Below are positions 45,408 through 55,004 of a stretch of DNA of 64,000 bases, in pieces. Each line of letters begins with the position of its first letter. Positions within the stretch are counted from its first letter, which is position 1. The position numbers and the translations under genes are program-made. Origin of the DNA: Bacillus sp. OV166 (GTDB taxonomy: Bacteria > Bacillota > Bacilli > Bacillales > Cytobacillaceae). The DNA lies in assembly GCF_900177675.1 (NCBI RefSeq), contig NZ_FXWM01000001.1, positions 2,303,001 through 2,367,000 of the forward strand, read 5' to 3'. The notes beneath the pieces were generated by a model. That model was not told the origin of the DNA and did no database searches. It saw only the letters and a program-made list of their open reading frames with translations.

Positions 45408-45441
45408 TTGAATTCTTTGTGTAAGCGTTTTCGGTTAAAAT
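45408..45441 (+). promoter_or_regulatory. transporter operon promoter with cre site
   Basis: TGTAAGCGTTTTCG (45420-45433) matches the cre consensus at 13 of 14 positions and overlaps the region just before TAAAAT (45436-45441). ATTGAATT (45407-45414) lies 22 bases upstream of the -10, exactly as at the polygalacturonase promoter. The shared box may bind an activator, for example the YesN-like regulator at 53341. Confidence 0.72.
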
Positions 45442-45468
45442 AAAAAACAAGAAAGGAGGATCCATTCA

Positions 45469-46416
45469 ATGAATCTAAGACAAGAGCTGGAAGTATCAGT
45501 AGTTTCTACTGAGAAAAAGAAACCAATCAAAAAATATAAACTAGAAAAATGGATACCTTATTTGTTTATTTTGCCATCAACACTAATGATTGTAATCTTT
45601 TTGTTCTATCCGATCGGGACGGTGTTCTATTACAGTCTCCAAAATTATGATATATCCGCTCCCTTTTATAACGGTTTTGCCGGGATAGACAATTTCAAGA
45701 AGATTTTTACGGAGGATAAATTATTTCTTCCAAGTTTGCTAACCTCTTTTAAATGGGTGGTTTCTCAGGTAGGCTTACAGCTAATTTTTGGCTTAATTGC
45801 AGCACTCCTTCTCAATCAAAAATTTAAGTTTAGAGGGATGGTAAGAGCGGCTGCCTTTATTCCTTGGGCGATCTCGGGTGTGTTAGCCTCTGTGATGTGG
45901 TCACTAATGTTTAATGAACATATGGGTGTTATCAATGATCTTTTCATCAGGTTAGGGATTATCAGTGAAAGCAAGGCATGGCTGGCTGATAGCACTACTG
46001 CTTTTATATCGGTCGTAATTGCTGAGTTATGGAGAGGTATTCCTTTCTTTGCCATTACCTTACTCGCTTCACTTCAAAGTATTCCAGAAGAACTCTATGA
46101 AGCGGCAAAGGTGGACGGTGCAAGCAGAGTGAAATCGTTCTTATATGTGACACTGCCGTCATTGAAAAATACAATTGTCCTGACAACTTTACTCCGTGTG
46201 ATTTGGGAGTTTAATAACGTCGATCTTCTTTTCAACCTTACCGGCGGAGGGCCGGCACACAGTACTACAACCTTGACGATGTACATTGCTGAACAGGCAG
46301 TACATGGTTCCAATTTTGGATATGGGTCAGCACTAACTGTTGTTGCCTTTGGTATATTACTACTATTTGCCATCATCTATTTACGCATTACGAGATATGA
46401 TAGGGAGGGGAATTAA
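45469..46416 (+). CDS. sugar ABC transporter permease (MalF/YesP-like)
   Basis: A 315-residue permease with six transmembrane helices after a basic N-terminal tail. The cytoplasmic EAA loop reads EELYEAAKVDGASRVKSFLYVTLPSL (about 205-230), which docks the ATPase. FNLTGGGPAHSTTTLTMYIAEQA is typical of the MalF/UgpA class. AAAGGAGG precedes the ATG. The next permease follows within two bases and the binding lipoprotein after it, giving a permease-permease-binding protein operon under a cre site. By context it imports oligogalacturonides. No ATPase gene is present, so a shared MsmX-type ATPase is expected. Confidence 0.92.
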   Translation: MNLRQELEVSVVSTEKKKPIKKYKLEKWIPYLFILPSTLMIVIFLFYPIGTVFYYSLQNYDISAPFYNGFAGIDNFKKIFTEDKLFLPSLLTSFKWVVSQVGLQLIFGLIAALLLNQKFKFRGMVRAAAFIPWAISGVLASVMWSLMFNEHMGVINDLFIRLGIISESKAWLADSTTAFISVVIAELWRGIPFFAITLLASLQSIPEELYEAAKVDGASRVKSFLYVTLPSLKNTIVLTTLLRVIWEFNNVDLLFNLTGGGPAHSTTTLTMYIAEQAVHGSNFGYGSALTVVAFGILLLFAIIYLRITRYDREGN

Positions 46417-46417
46417 C

Positions 46418-47251
46418 ATGAATAAACAAAAAAGAGTTGACCGGCTGCTGACATTTAATCTGCCGCTCCTGGTTATGCTCGCTTTTACTCTCTTTCCGTT
46501 ATACTGGACCATTAATACGGCTTTTAAGCACGAAGGAGATATTGTCAAGCGGCCACTTGGATACATACCAGCATCGCCGACAATCGATAACTTCGTTACA
46601 GCATGGACAAATGTAGGATTTTCAACCTACTTTAAAAATAGTTTAATAGTTGGTGTATGTACGGTATTTATAGTATTAATACTATCAACACTATCAGGTT
46701 ATGCCTTAAGCAGATACAAGTTTAAGGGGAAGCGTCCATTCCTTCTTATGCTTTTATGCACACAGTTTATTCCAAGGTCCATGCTAATTATCCCGCTGTT
46801 TATTATCTTTAAGTTTCTAGGATTAATCAGCAATCCGCTTTCTTTAATCATAACCTATGCGGCAGTTGAGATCCCGTTTACGACAATACTAATGAATGGG
46901 TTCATCTCAAACGTTCCTCGAGAACTTGAAGAAGCAGCGATGGTTGATGGCTGCAATAAGCTGCAGGCAATCCGCTATGTTATCTTCCCGCTCCTGGTTC
47001 CAGGAATCGTAGCAACGAGTGTATTCACCTTCATTTACACTTGGAATGAATTCTTAATTGCCTTGATGCTGACAAATCAGCAGGGCAAGTTTACACTTCC
47101 AGTTGGCCTCAGCTATATGATGGGTGAATTTAATATCAACTATGGTGCTTTGGCGGCCGGTAGTGTAATCGCTTTAATTCCAACAGTCCTTATGTTTGCC
47201 TATGCGCAAAAGCATTTGGTTAATGGTATGGGTGGAGCTGTCAAAGGGTAA
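46418..47251 (+). CDS. sugar ABC transporter permease (MalG/YesQ-like)
   Basis: A 277-residue permease with six helices. The EAA loop is RELEEAAMVDGCNKLQAIRYVIFPLL. The N-terminal FPLYWTINTAFKHEGDI and the C-terminal TWNEFLIALMLTN are typical of the MalG/UgpE class. I use the ATG at 46418, preceded by GGGAGGGG, rather than an upstream in-frame start inside the previous gene. It starts two bases after the previous stop and pairs with that permease to form the membrane channel of the pectin-oligomer importer. Confidence 0.92.
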   Translation: MNKQKRVDRLLTFNLPLLVMLAFTLFPLYWTINTAFKHEGDIVKRPLGYIPASPTIDNFVTAWTNVGFSTYFKNSLIVGVCTVFIVLILSTLSGYALSRYKFKGKRPFLLMLLCTQFIPRSMLIIPLFIIFKFLGLISNPLSLIITYAAVEIPFTTILMNGFISNVPRELEEAAMVDGCNKLQAIRYVIFPLLVPGIVATSVFTFIYTWNEFLIALMLTNQQGKFTLPVGLSYMMGEFNINYGALAAGSVIALIPTVLMFAYAQKHLVNGMGGAVKG

Positions 47252-47317
47252 TGCAGGGTTTAATAATGCTGGTTTTTATAACAAAACATATATAACAAAT
47301 CATTGAGGGGGATTTTT

Positions 47318-48661
47318 GTGTACAAAAAGTTTTGGAAAACAGTTGCCGCTACTTCAATGGCTGCTTCATTACTACTTGCAGGCTGCAGTTCCGATTCCGG
47401 CAGCAGTAAAGAAGCAACCACAAAGGAAAAGAAAACAGATCCAAATGAAAAAATTACGTTAACGTTTTGGGATGAAAATGCCGGGCCTCAGCGTACACCA
47501 ATCTGGGAAGAATTAATCAAACGATTTGAAGAGAAAAACCCTAACATTGACGTTGAATATGTCGGGCTGCCAAAGGACTCTGCAAAAGCGAAGTACGATG
47601 CATCCATCGCTGCAGAGGATACCCCTGACGTGGGCAGTGTGCAGACGAGCTGGCTTCCAGAATTTGCGCTGAGAGAGGCATTGCTGCCATTAGATTCCTA
47701 TTTCAAAAAATGGGAAGATAAAGAAAAGATTAATAAAGGCGCAATCGAGTTTAACAAGGAAATTGTTTTTGACAACAAGTTATATGGCATTCCATATACA
47801 CAAAACCTTGATATCCTTTGGGTTCGTCCTGACTGGTTCAAGGAAAAAGGGACAAAAGTTCCTGAGACATGGGATGAGTTCTTCACTGCCATTAAACAGC
47901 AATCAGACAAAGCAAACAACCGCTACGGTTATACCATCCGCGGCGGAGATGGCGGATCGTTCCAATTACAACGTTTAATGTATGCATACTCGGGTGAAGA
48001 GGACTACATTAAAAATGGTAAAAGTACAATCAACAACAAAAAGCATGTTGAGTTTCTGAAGAAGTATTTTGACTTATATAAAAAATATACTCCGCAAAGT
48101 GATATCACAAATGGTTACAAAGAAATGATTGCTGGATTCGATACAGGTGCAGTTGCTATGGTTCAGCATAACATTGGTTCTTTTGGCGAACATAAAGAGG
48201 CACTACAGCCAGATCAGTTCCAAGCAATTCCACTTCCAAAAACGGCTGATGGCAAATATGAGGCAGAAGGCGGAAACACCATCGGAATCAGTGTATTTAA
48301 AACGACAAAACACCCGGAAGCAGCATGGAAATTGTCAGCATTCCTAAATTCAAAGGACAGCCAATCTTACTGGAACCAGCAGGTTGGGCAGATTCCTACG
48401 AACTCTGATGTATTAAGTGAACAATGGGTAAAGGATTCTCCACATATTCAAACAGCATTCAAAGTTTATGATGATCCAAATACCATTCTTTACAAGCCGC
48501 CATTCTATTTGCCTGAATACCGATCCATTCTTGATACAGTAGTTGATCCAGGAACACAGGCTGTAATGAGCGGAAAAATGACGGTAGAAGAATTCCTTGA
48601 TCAGTGGGCAAAAGCAATTGAAGACGCTCAAAAGAAATACGATGAGCATTTCAAAAAATAA
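47318..48661 (+). CDS. extracellular solute-binding lipoprotein, family 1
   Basis: A 447-residue lipoprotein: basic start YKKFWK, hydrophobic stretch and lipobox LLAGC with the acylated Cys near residue 23, then a Ser/Lys-rich linker. The mature part has ITLTFWDENAGPQRTPIWEELIKRFEEKNPNIDVEYVGLP and the W-rich IPYTQNLDILWVRPDWFKEKG region of family 1 sugar-binding proteins. GTG is the start, behind GAGGGGG. It captures the oligosaccharide outside the membrane for the two permeases upstream. A strong terminator follows and closes the operon. Confidence 0.92.
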   Translation: MYKKFWKTVAATSMAASLLLAGCSSDSGSSKEATTKEKKTDPNEKITLTFWDENAGPQRTPIWEELIKRFEEKNPNIDVEYVGLPKDSAKAKYDASIAAEDTPDVGSVQTSWLPEFALREALLPLDSYFKKWEDKEKINKGAIEFNKEIVFDNKLYGIPYTQNLDILWVRPDWFKEKGTKVPETWDEFFTAIKQQSDKANNRYGYTIRGGDGGSFQLQRLMYAYSGEEDYIKNGKSTINNKKHVEFLKKYFDLYKKYTPQSDITNGYKEMIAGFDTGAVAMVQHNIGSFGEHKEALQPDQFQAIPLPKTADGKYEAEGGNTIGISVFKTTKHPEAAWKLSAFLNSKDSQSYWNQQVGQIPTNSDVLSEQWVKDSPHIQTAFKVYDDPNTILYKPPFYLPEYRSILDTVVDPGTQAVMSGKMTVEEFLDQWAKAIEDAQKKYDEHFKK

Positions 48662-48670
48662 ACATTAAAA

Positions 48671-48708
48671 ATAAAGCCGTCTAGAAACTACTTTCGAGAC
48701 GGCTTTAT
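48671..48708 (+). terminator. terminator closing the transporter operon
   Basis: ATAAAGCCGTCT (48671-48682) pairs perfectly with AGACGGCTTTAT (48697-48708). Confidence 0.85.
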
Positions 48709-48719
48709 CTCTTCTATAA

Positions 48720-48899
48720 CAAATTAGTTATATTGTTCAAGGCAGTTTTGATTTTACTTTGGATGGGAAAGTACAACGCGTTGACAAAGGGGATAGTATC
48801 TATATACCTTCCAACACCTTTCACGGTGTGAAGGCCCTGGAGGCCGAATCTATTATTTTAGATATCTTTACACCACAGCGAGACGATTTTCTTAAATAA
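48720..48899 (+). pseudogene. KdgF-like cupin, C-terminal half only
   Basis: An open frame of 59 codons, without start or ribosome binding site, reads SYIVQGSFDFTLDG, VDKGDSIYIPSNTFHGVKALEAES and LDIFTPQRDDFLK. This is the second half of a cupin barrel very like KdgF, which linearises unsaturated galacturonate in pectin degradation. The upstream terminator of the binding protein gene abuts it, so the N-terminal half was deleted. It lies immediately before the GH105 gene, a natural place for kdgF. It is not functional as it stands. Confidence 0.78.
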
Positions 48900-48923
48900 T
48901 CGGAAATAACAGGAGGTACAATC

Positions 48924-50039
48924 ATGAGTTATTCAGAAACCAAAACAACAAATGTAACTGCAGAGATTGCATTAGCGATGGCTGAAAAAGCATCAAGAAC
49001 ATTGATGAGAACTTTTACACCGGAAGAACTGCCGCCGGCAAATGTGTGGCACTATCATCAAGGGGTTTACCTTTACGGGATGCAGCGTGTTTGGGAGAAA
49101 ACTCAAAGTCAAGAGTATTTTGATTATCTTAAAAGCTATATTGATAATCTCGTAGATGAAGAAGGCAATTTCCTGTTCGAGCGCGACCAGCTGGACTCTA
49201 TTCAAGTAGGGATTTTGTTATATCCTTTGTTTAAGGAGACTAAGGACCAACGTTATAAGAATGCTGCCGATAAACTAAGACATTTATTCCATACCTTGAA
49301 CAAGACAAAAGAAGGCGGTTTCTGGCATAAAGACAAATACCCCTATCAAATGTGGCTGGATGGTTTGTTTATGGCTGGACCTTTTGCTTTGATGTACCAG
49401 AATGCCTTTAACGAACAAGGGTTAGACGACATGGTTTTATATCAGGAAAAGCTCATGCGGAAAAATATGAAGGATGAAAATTCTGGACTTCTTTACCATG
49501 CCTACGATGAAAGCAGAAAGATGCCTTGGGCAAATCCTGTGACAGGGTGCTCACCGGAATTCTGGGGACGCTCGGTTGGCTGGTATGGCACAGCCCTAAT
49601 TGATATCCTCGACCTTCTTTCAGACGATCATAGCGGAAGAGGAGAATTAATTTCGTCCTTACAAAGTTTTATTAAAAGTCTTGTATACTATCAGGACGAA
49701 AAAACCGGGTTATGGTATCAAATTGTGGACAAAGGAAACTTTGAGGATAACTGGCTAGAATCATCCTGCTCCAGCTTATTCATTTATACCATTGCCAGGG
49801 CGGTTGAGCAGGGGTACGTGGGTAAAGAATACCTTGAAGCTGCAATAAAGGGATACCAGGGGTTATTAAATGAGATGATTGAAGTCGATGGTGATTCATT
49901 GACGATGAAAGGAATCTGTATCGGAACTTCCGCAGATGTGTATGACTACTACGTTTCTCGTCCAGTGTCCGAAAATGACCTTCATGGTGTTGGTGCCTTT
50001 ATTTTAGCCAGCATGGCACTAGTAAATATCATTAAATAA
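48924..50039 (+). CDS. GH105 unsaturated (rhamno)galacturonyl hydrolase
   Basis: A 371-residue intracellular (alpha/alpha)6-barrel enzyme. The family pattern includes WHYHQGVYLYGMQRV, GGFWHKDKYPYQMWLDGLFMAGPF with the catalytic Asp in MWLDG, GRSVGWYGTALIDILD and NWLESSCSSLF. GH105 proteins such as YteR/YesR remove the 4,5-unsaturated uronate left by pectate or rhamnogalacturonan lyases through hydration. There is no signal peptide. AGGAGG precedes the ATG. Pectate lyase follows 21 bases later, so they may be co-transcribed. The choice between galacturonyl and rhamnogalacturonyl substrate is open. Confidence 0.9.
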   Translation: MSYSETKTTNVTAEIALAMAEKASRTLMRTFTPEELPPANVWHYHQGVYLYGMQRVWEKTQSQEYFDYLKSYIDNLVDEEGNFLFERDQLDSIQVGILLYPLFKETKDQRYKNAADKLRHLFHTLNKTKEGGFWHKDKYPYQMWLDGLFMAGPFALMYQNAFNEQGLDDMVLYQEKLMRKNMKDENSGLLYHAYDESRKMPWANPVTGCSPEFWGRSVGWYGTALIDILDLLSDDHSGRGELISSLQSFIKSLVYYQDEKTGLWYQIVDKGNFEDNWLESSCSSLFIYTIARAVEQGYVGKEYLEAAIKGYQGLLNEMIEVDGDSLTMKGICIGTSADVYDYYVSRPVSENDLHGVGAFILASMALVNIIK

Positions 50040-50060
50040 TAAATTAAAGGAGTGTTCTGG

Positions 50061-51370
50061 ATGAAAAAAACATTTAGCAGTCTTTTAGCGGTCTCTTTGT
50101 TGGCAATGGTATTTCCTCGGTTTCAGCATCTTCGTCCGAATTGGGCAGTGAAGTCCTTGCACCTAAGGATGGCTGGGCCGCATATGACAAGGTAACCACT
50201 GGCGGGGCAAACGCGGATGCCAGCCATGTTTTTACCGTAACAAATAAAGCCGAGCTTCTTAAGTCTCTTGGCGGCGGCAATGATAACACTCCTAAAATTA
50301 TTTATGTTAAAGGGACGATTGACTTTAATGTAGATTCGAATAATAAGCCAATCGGACCTGAGTATTATGCAGATCCAGCGTATGATTATAATGCCTACCT
50401 TGAAGCCTATAATCCTGATGTATGGGGACACGACAAAGAAGTGTTCGGTCCGCTCGAGGATGCACGTGCACGCTCCGCTCAGAACCAAAAACAGCAGATA
50501 GTTGTTAATATTGGCTCAAACACATCGATTATTGGAGTGAGCGATGATGCCAAAATAATCGGCGGCAGCTTTATTATGAGCGGAGTGGAAAATATCATTA
50601 TCCGCAATATCGAATTTGAAGCACCTGTTGATTTCTTCCCTCAATGGGATCCGACAGACGGCGATTTTGGTGAATGGAATTCCGAATATGACAATGTAAC
50701 GGTAACAAATAGCACTCATCATGTATGGATTGACCATAACAAGTTTACTGATGGAGAACATCATGATGAGGATTTTGGGGAAGTTTTTGGAAGAACCTAC
50801 CAGAAGCATGACGGCTTGCTTGATGTGACTAATGGCGCTGATTATGTAACCATTTCTTACAATGTGTTAGAGGACCATGACAAGACCTCACTTATCGGCT
50901 CCAGTGATAGTAAAAAGAGCGACGAGGGACACTTAAAGGTCACGATTCACCATAACTATTACAAAAACCTAACACAGCGTCTGCCAAGGGTCCGTTATGG
51001 TCAAGTACATGTTTACAACAATTACTATGAGTTTAATAAAGAGTCAGATTATGAGTTTGATTATGCTCTAGGCGTTGGCGTAAACTCAAAAATTTATGCA
51101 GAGAACAATTATTTTGATTTTGATTATGATATTGATCCTGGAGAAATTATCAAAGATTGGAAGGGCACTTCGATTTATGAAAGTGGATCTTTTGTAAATG
51201 GAAAAAGCTCCGCGAAGGAAGTCGATTTAGTAGTTGCCTTTAATCAATCACATACAGTCCAGCTAAATGAAAATGTTGGCTGGGAACCATCCTTGTTTAC
51301 AAGAATTGATCCGACACAGGCAGTCCCAGCGCTGGTAAAAGCAAAGGCGGGTACAGGCAAACTAAAATAG
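50061..51370 (+). pseudogene. PL1 pectate lyase, frameshift in the signal peptide
   Basis: AAAGGAGTG precedes ATG 50061 and a signal peptide start (KKTFSSLLAVSLLAMVF). The frame then shifts by one base near 50113 (GTATTTCC, one T short), and the mature enzyme is read from about 50114 (SSVSASSSELGSEVLAPKDGW) to 51370. The catalytic part is complete: HHVWIDHNKF, HDGLLDVTNGADYVTISYN, HHNYYKNLTQRLPRVRYG with the RLPRVR arginines. PL1 enzymes cleave polygalacturonate outside the cell by beta-elimination with calcium. If the missing base is real the protein cannot be exported and the gene is dead; if a sequencing error, it is intact. Confidence 0.85.
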
Positions 51371-51523
51371 GCGGTAAAAAACCCATAAAATTATTATGGG
51401 TTCTAGCTGTTTAGTCATGGAAGTTTTAGGATACGAGAGAAAACCCATTTACCAGTCTAGAAAAATAATGTATTTTTAATATTAAGATTATAGTAGAAAA
51501 GGAATGGAGAGGAAGTTGTTGAT

Positions 51524-53341
51524 TTGGAAACGCTTCCTATATTGCCTATGAGAAATAAACTAGTCGTATTCATTAAAAAGTATTTTCTATTTTCTCTACG
51601 ATCCACAATCATTTCGTTATTTCTGCCGGTCATGCTATTTTTTATCGCATTTACGGGCTGGATTTCCTATCAGCTAGCTGTAACCCAGCTGGAGGAAAAT
51701 GCTTATAAAAGTGTCAATGATACGGTATTCCAGACTAAGTCCTCTTTAGAAAACAGACTATATGATGTGTTCGAACAGCTGGTTACTTTCTCTAATGACC
51801 TGAAGACATTGGAACTGATTGATTCTGAATTTTCTGAAGCGGACCCTAATGATTACATTGAAATGAGCAATTCATTGAAAGTGATTCATTTAAACTACAA
51901 CTCGATTATCGAATCTATTCTAGTTGATATGCATAATGGGAAATTTACTTTATATCGCAGTGATTTCCGGATGAATTTCAATCAATTTCCTTATAAGGAA
52001 TATGCAGAACAATATCGTGGCAGCAAGCAAGGCTTTTATTGGCATAATGAGCATCTTGATGATATTTTTGCCAGTAAATCAGAAGTGGTAAGCGTTTTTA
52101 AGTTGATAGGCAACGACCGCTCCAAAGCAAATGGTATATTGCTCTTTAATTTAAGGAAGAGTTTTTTTGAAAATGTTCTAAATAAATCATTGATTGGGGA
52201 ACATGGCTATCTTACCCTTGTCAGCCGGGACGGTACCTTTAATTCAAAACCAGTGGCAAACGAATACCGTTTGAATTCAAAGGAACTAAGCTATCTGCAG
52301 TCATTACAAGATGAAAAAGGGCGTTATGAGTTTCAAAATGCAGTTGGAAAGAACATGACGATTATTTACGATACAATCGGTGTAAATAAGTGGAAAGTGG
52401 CTGCTGTTTTCCCAACGGATGAGATTTTAAAGAAAGTCAATTATATTAAAATTGTAACGGTTATGGTTATTTTAATGTTAACAGCGATAGCTATTTTAAT
52501 TGCTAACTTTTTGGCTAAATACATTACCAATCCAGTCTCTGCTCTAGTTTCTCAAACGAAGCAAATCAATGAAAACAATTTAAATATTACTTTCTCTCAT
52601 AAAGGCCCTAGAGAAATTGGAATTTTGAAAACAGCATTGGACGATTTATTGGTTAGAATTAACACGCTCTTGGAGCAAATAAGGCTTGAACAGGATGAAA
52701 AGCGGCAGCTAGAGTTCTCCATAATGCATGCACAAATCAATCCTCATTTTCTATATAATACCCTTTATTCCATAAAGGGCTTATCCGATATGGGGATGAA
52801 TAAAGAAGCCAGCAGTATGATTACAGCACTGTCCAATTTTTTTCGTATTAGTATCAGCAGAGGGAGAGAAATTATCACTTTAGAGGAAGAAATTGCTCAT
52901 ATCCAAAATTATCTTATCATCCAGGAAATGAGATATGGAGATGATTTTTCCTATGAAATTAATATCGATCCCAATCTATTAACCTGCAGAATTGTAAAAC
53001 TGACACTGCAGCCTCTGATAGAAAATGCCATCTATCACGGAGTTAAGCAAAAAAGGGGCAAGGGGAAGATCATTATAAAGGGATATGAAATCAGCGATAT
53101 GGTATGCCTCGAAGTAATCGACAATGGCTCTGGAATCGACAGCGAAAAACTAAGTGTCATAAAGGAAGAACTTCAGAGCAAAAGGAGCAATTCCCCGACC
53201 ATTGGAATTGGTCTAAGGAGTGTCCATGAAAGAATCAAGCTTCATTTTGGGGAGGCCTATGGGTTATCCATTGAAAGTGACGCAGGGGCAGGAACAAAGA
53301 CCCTAGTAAGGATCCCAAAAACATGGGGAGGACTTAACTAA
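51524..53341 (+). CDS. YesM-like sensor histidine kinase
   Basis: A 605-residue membrane kinase. There is a first helix at about 26-48, an extracellular sensor region to about 305, a second helix at about 308-330 and HAMP (YITNPVSALVSQTKQ). The His_kinase domain has QINPHFLYNTLYSIKGL with the phosphoacceptor His, and the ATPase has PLIENAIYHGVKQK and DNGSGI. This is the LytS/YesM class that works with YesN-type AraC regulators. TTG 51524 is used, behind GGAGAGGAAG. The stop overlaps the regulator start (TAATG). Sensing of pectin-derived sugars is inferred from the neighbours. Confidence 0.9.
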   Translation: METLPILPMRNKLVVFIKKYFLFSLRSTIISLFLPVMLFFIAFTGWISYQLAVTQLEENAYKSVNDTVFQTKSSLENRLYDVFEQLVTFSNDLKTLELIDSEFSEADPNDYIEMSNSLKVIHLNYNSIIESILVDMHNGKFTLYRSDFRMNFNQFPYKEYAEQYRGSKQGFYWHNEHLDDIFASKSEVVSVFKLIGNDRSKANGILLFNLRKSFFENVLNKSLIGEHGYLTLVSRDGTFNSKPVANEYRLNSKELSYLQSLQDEKGRYEFQNAVGKNMTIIYDTIGVNKWKVAAVFPTDEILKKVNYIKIVTVMVILMLTAIAILIANFLAKYITNPVSALVSQTKQINENNLNITFSHKGPREIGILKTALDDLLVRINTLLEQIRLEQDEKRQLEFSIMHAQINPHFLYNTLYSIKGLSDMGMNKEASSMITALSNFFRISISRGREIITLEEEIAHIQNYLIIQEMRYGDDFSYEINIDPNLLTCRIVKLTLQPLIENAIYHGVKQKRGKGKIIIKGYEISDMVCLEVIDNGSGIDSEKLSVIKEELQSKRSNSPTIGIGLRSVHERIKLHFGEAYGLSIESDAGAGTKTLVRIPKTWGGLN

Positions 53342-54921
53342 TGTATAAGGTAGCAATAGTGGATGACGATCGAATTATCCGCAAAGGGTTATCGAGTGTT
53401 ATACCCTGGACGGAACATGGCTTTGAATTGGTTGGTGTAGGTGCGGATGGTGAACAAGGTCTGGAAATTATTAAAGAACATGATCCTCATATTGTCATCT
53501 CCGATATTCAAATGCCCTTTATGGATGGATTGGAAATGACTAAGGAGATCAAAGAACATAATCCTAAAACAAAAGTAATTTTGTTAACGGGATATGAGGA
53601 TTTTAAATATGCCCATGAGGCAATTAAATTAAAAGCTTATGATTATCTGCTTAAACCAGTAGAAACTAGTGAATTGATTGAAAAGCTTAAACAAGCTTCG
53701 TTAGAATTAGAGCTTGAGCTGCGGAAAGAAAATCATATCAACGAGAGTCATTATTATATCCAGCAGCAGTTTCTTAAAAGGTTAAGTCTTAACGACGTGA
53801 CGAATGAAGAAATATATAAAGAGTTAAGTAAAGTAGGTATGGATCCTAAGGGGACTCATACAGCGGCACTGTATGTCAAAATGGACCAAACAGATTTTGG
53901 CTCACAGACAAACATGGAAACCGTGAAAGACTGTATCATGGAGCATTGCAGAAAGATCCTTGACCTTTTTAAGATGGATGGTTGCGTTGTAAACGCTGAA
54001 ACCGAGCATTTTGCTGTCTTTCTATTTGGTTCAGATTTACTGGCAGATGATTTTACTGGTGCTATTACGAATGTTACACGTGAATTCCTTTCAACGATAC
54101 AAGAAAATCTTCATACGACGATTACTATTACAAGCGGGAGAATCTATCATGAACTTGATGACGTTAGCTGCTCCTATCGAGAAGCTGTAAAAGCTATGAA
54201 CTTCCGTCATCTAATAGGAATCAATCAAGCTTATTCTATAGAAGAAATTGAAGCTTCCGAGTGTGAGGAAGTGGCTGAACAACTAAAAATTGAAGAAGAT
54301 TTATTCCGATATATTACACTGGGACTTCCGGAAAAAGTAACTGAGCTGCTAGAGAATGCAAAAATAGAACTTCTGACAAATAAAAGAGTATCCTTGCAGG
54401 AAATGGTTTTGTTTGCTGTTAGAGTCATTAGTTTACTATTTTATGAATCATCTAAAATGGCAAAAAACTGGGACTATACCAAATTTGAAAATGTCGAGAG
54501 CAGGGTAGTAATATTGCAGACCATGGATGAGATCTTTTCAGAAATAAAAATAATTGCTGTCGATTTGGCTGAGTTTATAAAAAAATTAAATGGGAATCAA
54601 AAGCACACACTTGTTGATAAGGCAATTGACTTCATTCGTGAAAATTACCATGTGGCCAATTTAAGCCTTCAAACAGTGGCAGAAGTAGTTCATGTGAGCT
54701 CAGCTTATCTTAGTAATCTCTTTAAAGTAGAGAAGGGTTTTAACTTTGGGGATTTTCTCCTTGAAACGAGGATGAAGAAGGCTATGGAGCTTTTTCAGAA
54801 AACGGATTTGAAGACCTATGAGGTCGCTGAAAGGATAGGGTACTCTAATCCTCAATATTTCAGCAGCTGTTTTAAAAAATTTACGGGTTATACTCCGATC
54901 GAATTTAAAAAGCTGAAATAG
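53341..54921 (+). CDS. YesN-like response regulator with AraC DNA-binding domain
   Basis: A 526-residue protein. The receiver domain (1-120) has DDD near residue 8-10, phosphoacceptor D55 (IVISDIQMPFMDG), T84 and K104 (YDYLLKPVE). A helical central region with some repeats follows, then a C-terminal AraC pair of helix-turn-helices (about 425-526: LSLQTVAEVVHVSSAYLSNLFKVEKG, YEVAERIGYSNPQYFSSCFKKFTGYTP). Start and kinase stop overlap, so expression is coupled. It probably activates the cre-bearing promoters at 39738 and 45408 through the shared ATTGAATT box, which is inference. Confidence 0.9.
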   Translation: MYKVAIVDDDRIIRKGLSSVIPWTEHGFELVGVGADGEQGLEIIKEHDPHIVISDIQMPFMDGLEMTKEIKEHNPKTKVILLTGYEDFKYAHEAIKLKAYDYLLKPVETSELIEKLKQASLELELELRKENHINESHYYIQQQFLKRLSLNDVTNEEIYKELSKVGMDPKGTHTAALYVKMDQTDFGSQTNMETVKDCIMEHCRKILDLFKMDGCVVNAETEHFAVFLFGSDLLADDFTGAITNVTREFLSTIQENLHTTITITSGRIYHELDDVSCSYREAVKAMNFRHLIGINQAYSIEEIEASECEEVAEQLKIEEDLFRYITLGLPEKVTELLENAKIELLTNKRVSLQEMVLFAVRVISLLFYESSKMAKNWDYTKFENVESRVVILQTMDEIFSEIKIIAVDLAEFIKKLNGNQKHTLVDKAIDFIRENYHVANLSLQTVAEVVHVSSAYLSNLFKVEKGFNFGDFLLETRMKKAMELFQKTDLKTYEVAERIGYSNPQYFSSCFKKFTGYTPIEFKKLK

Positions 54922-55004
54922 GCATATTATTTCGGCACTCGGGATAAAAATAAATGACCCTGTAAAAAAACGGAGTGTAAAGGAAAAGGGGTGGATAAAT
55001 TAAA

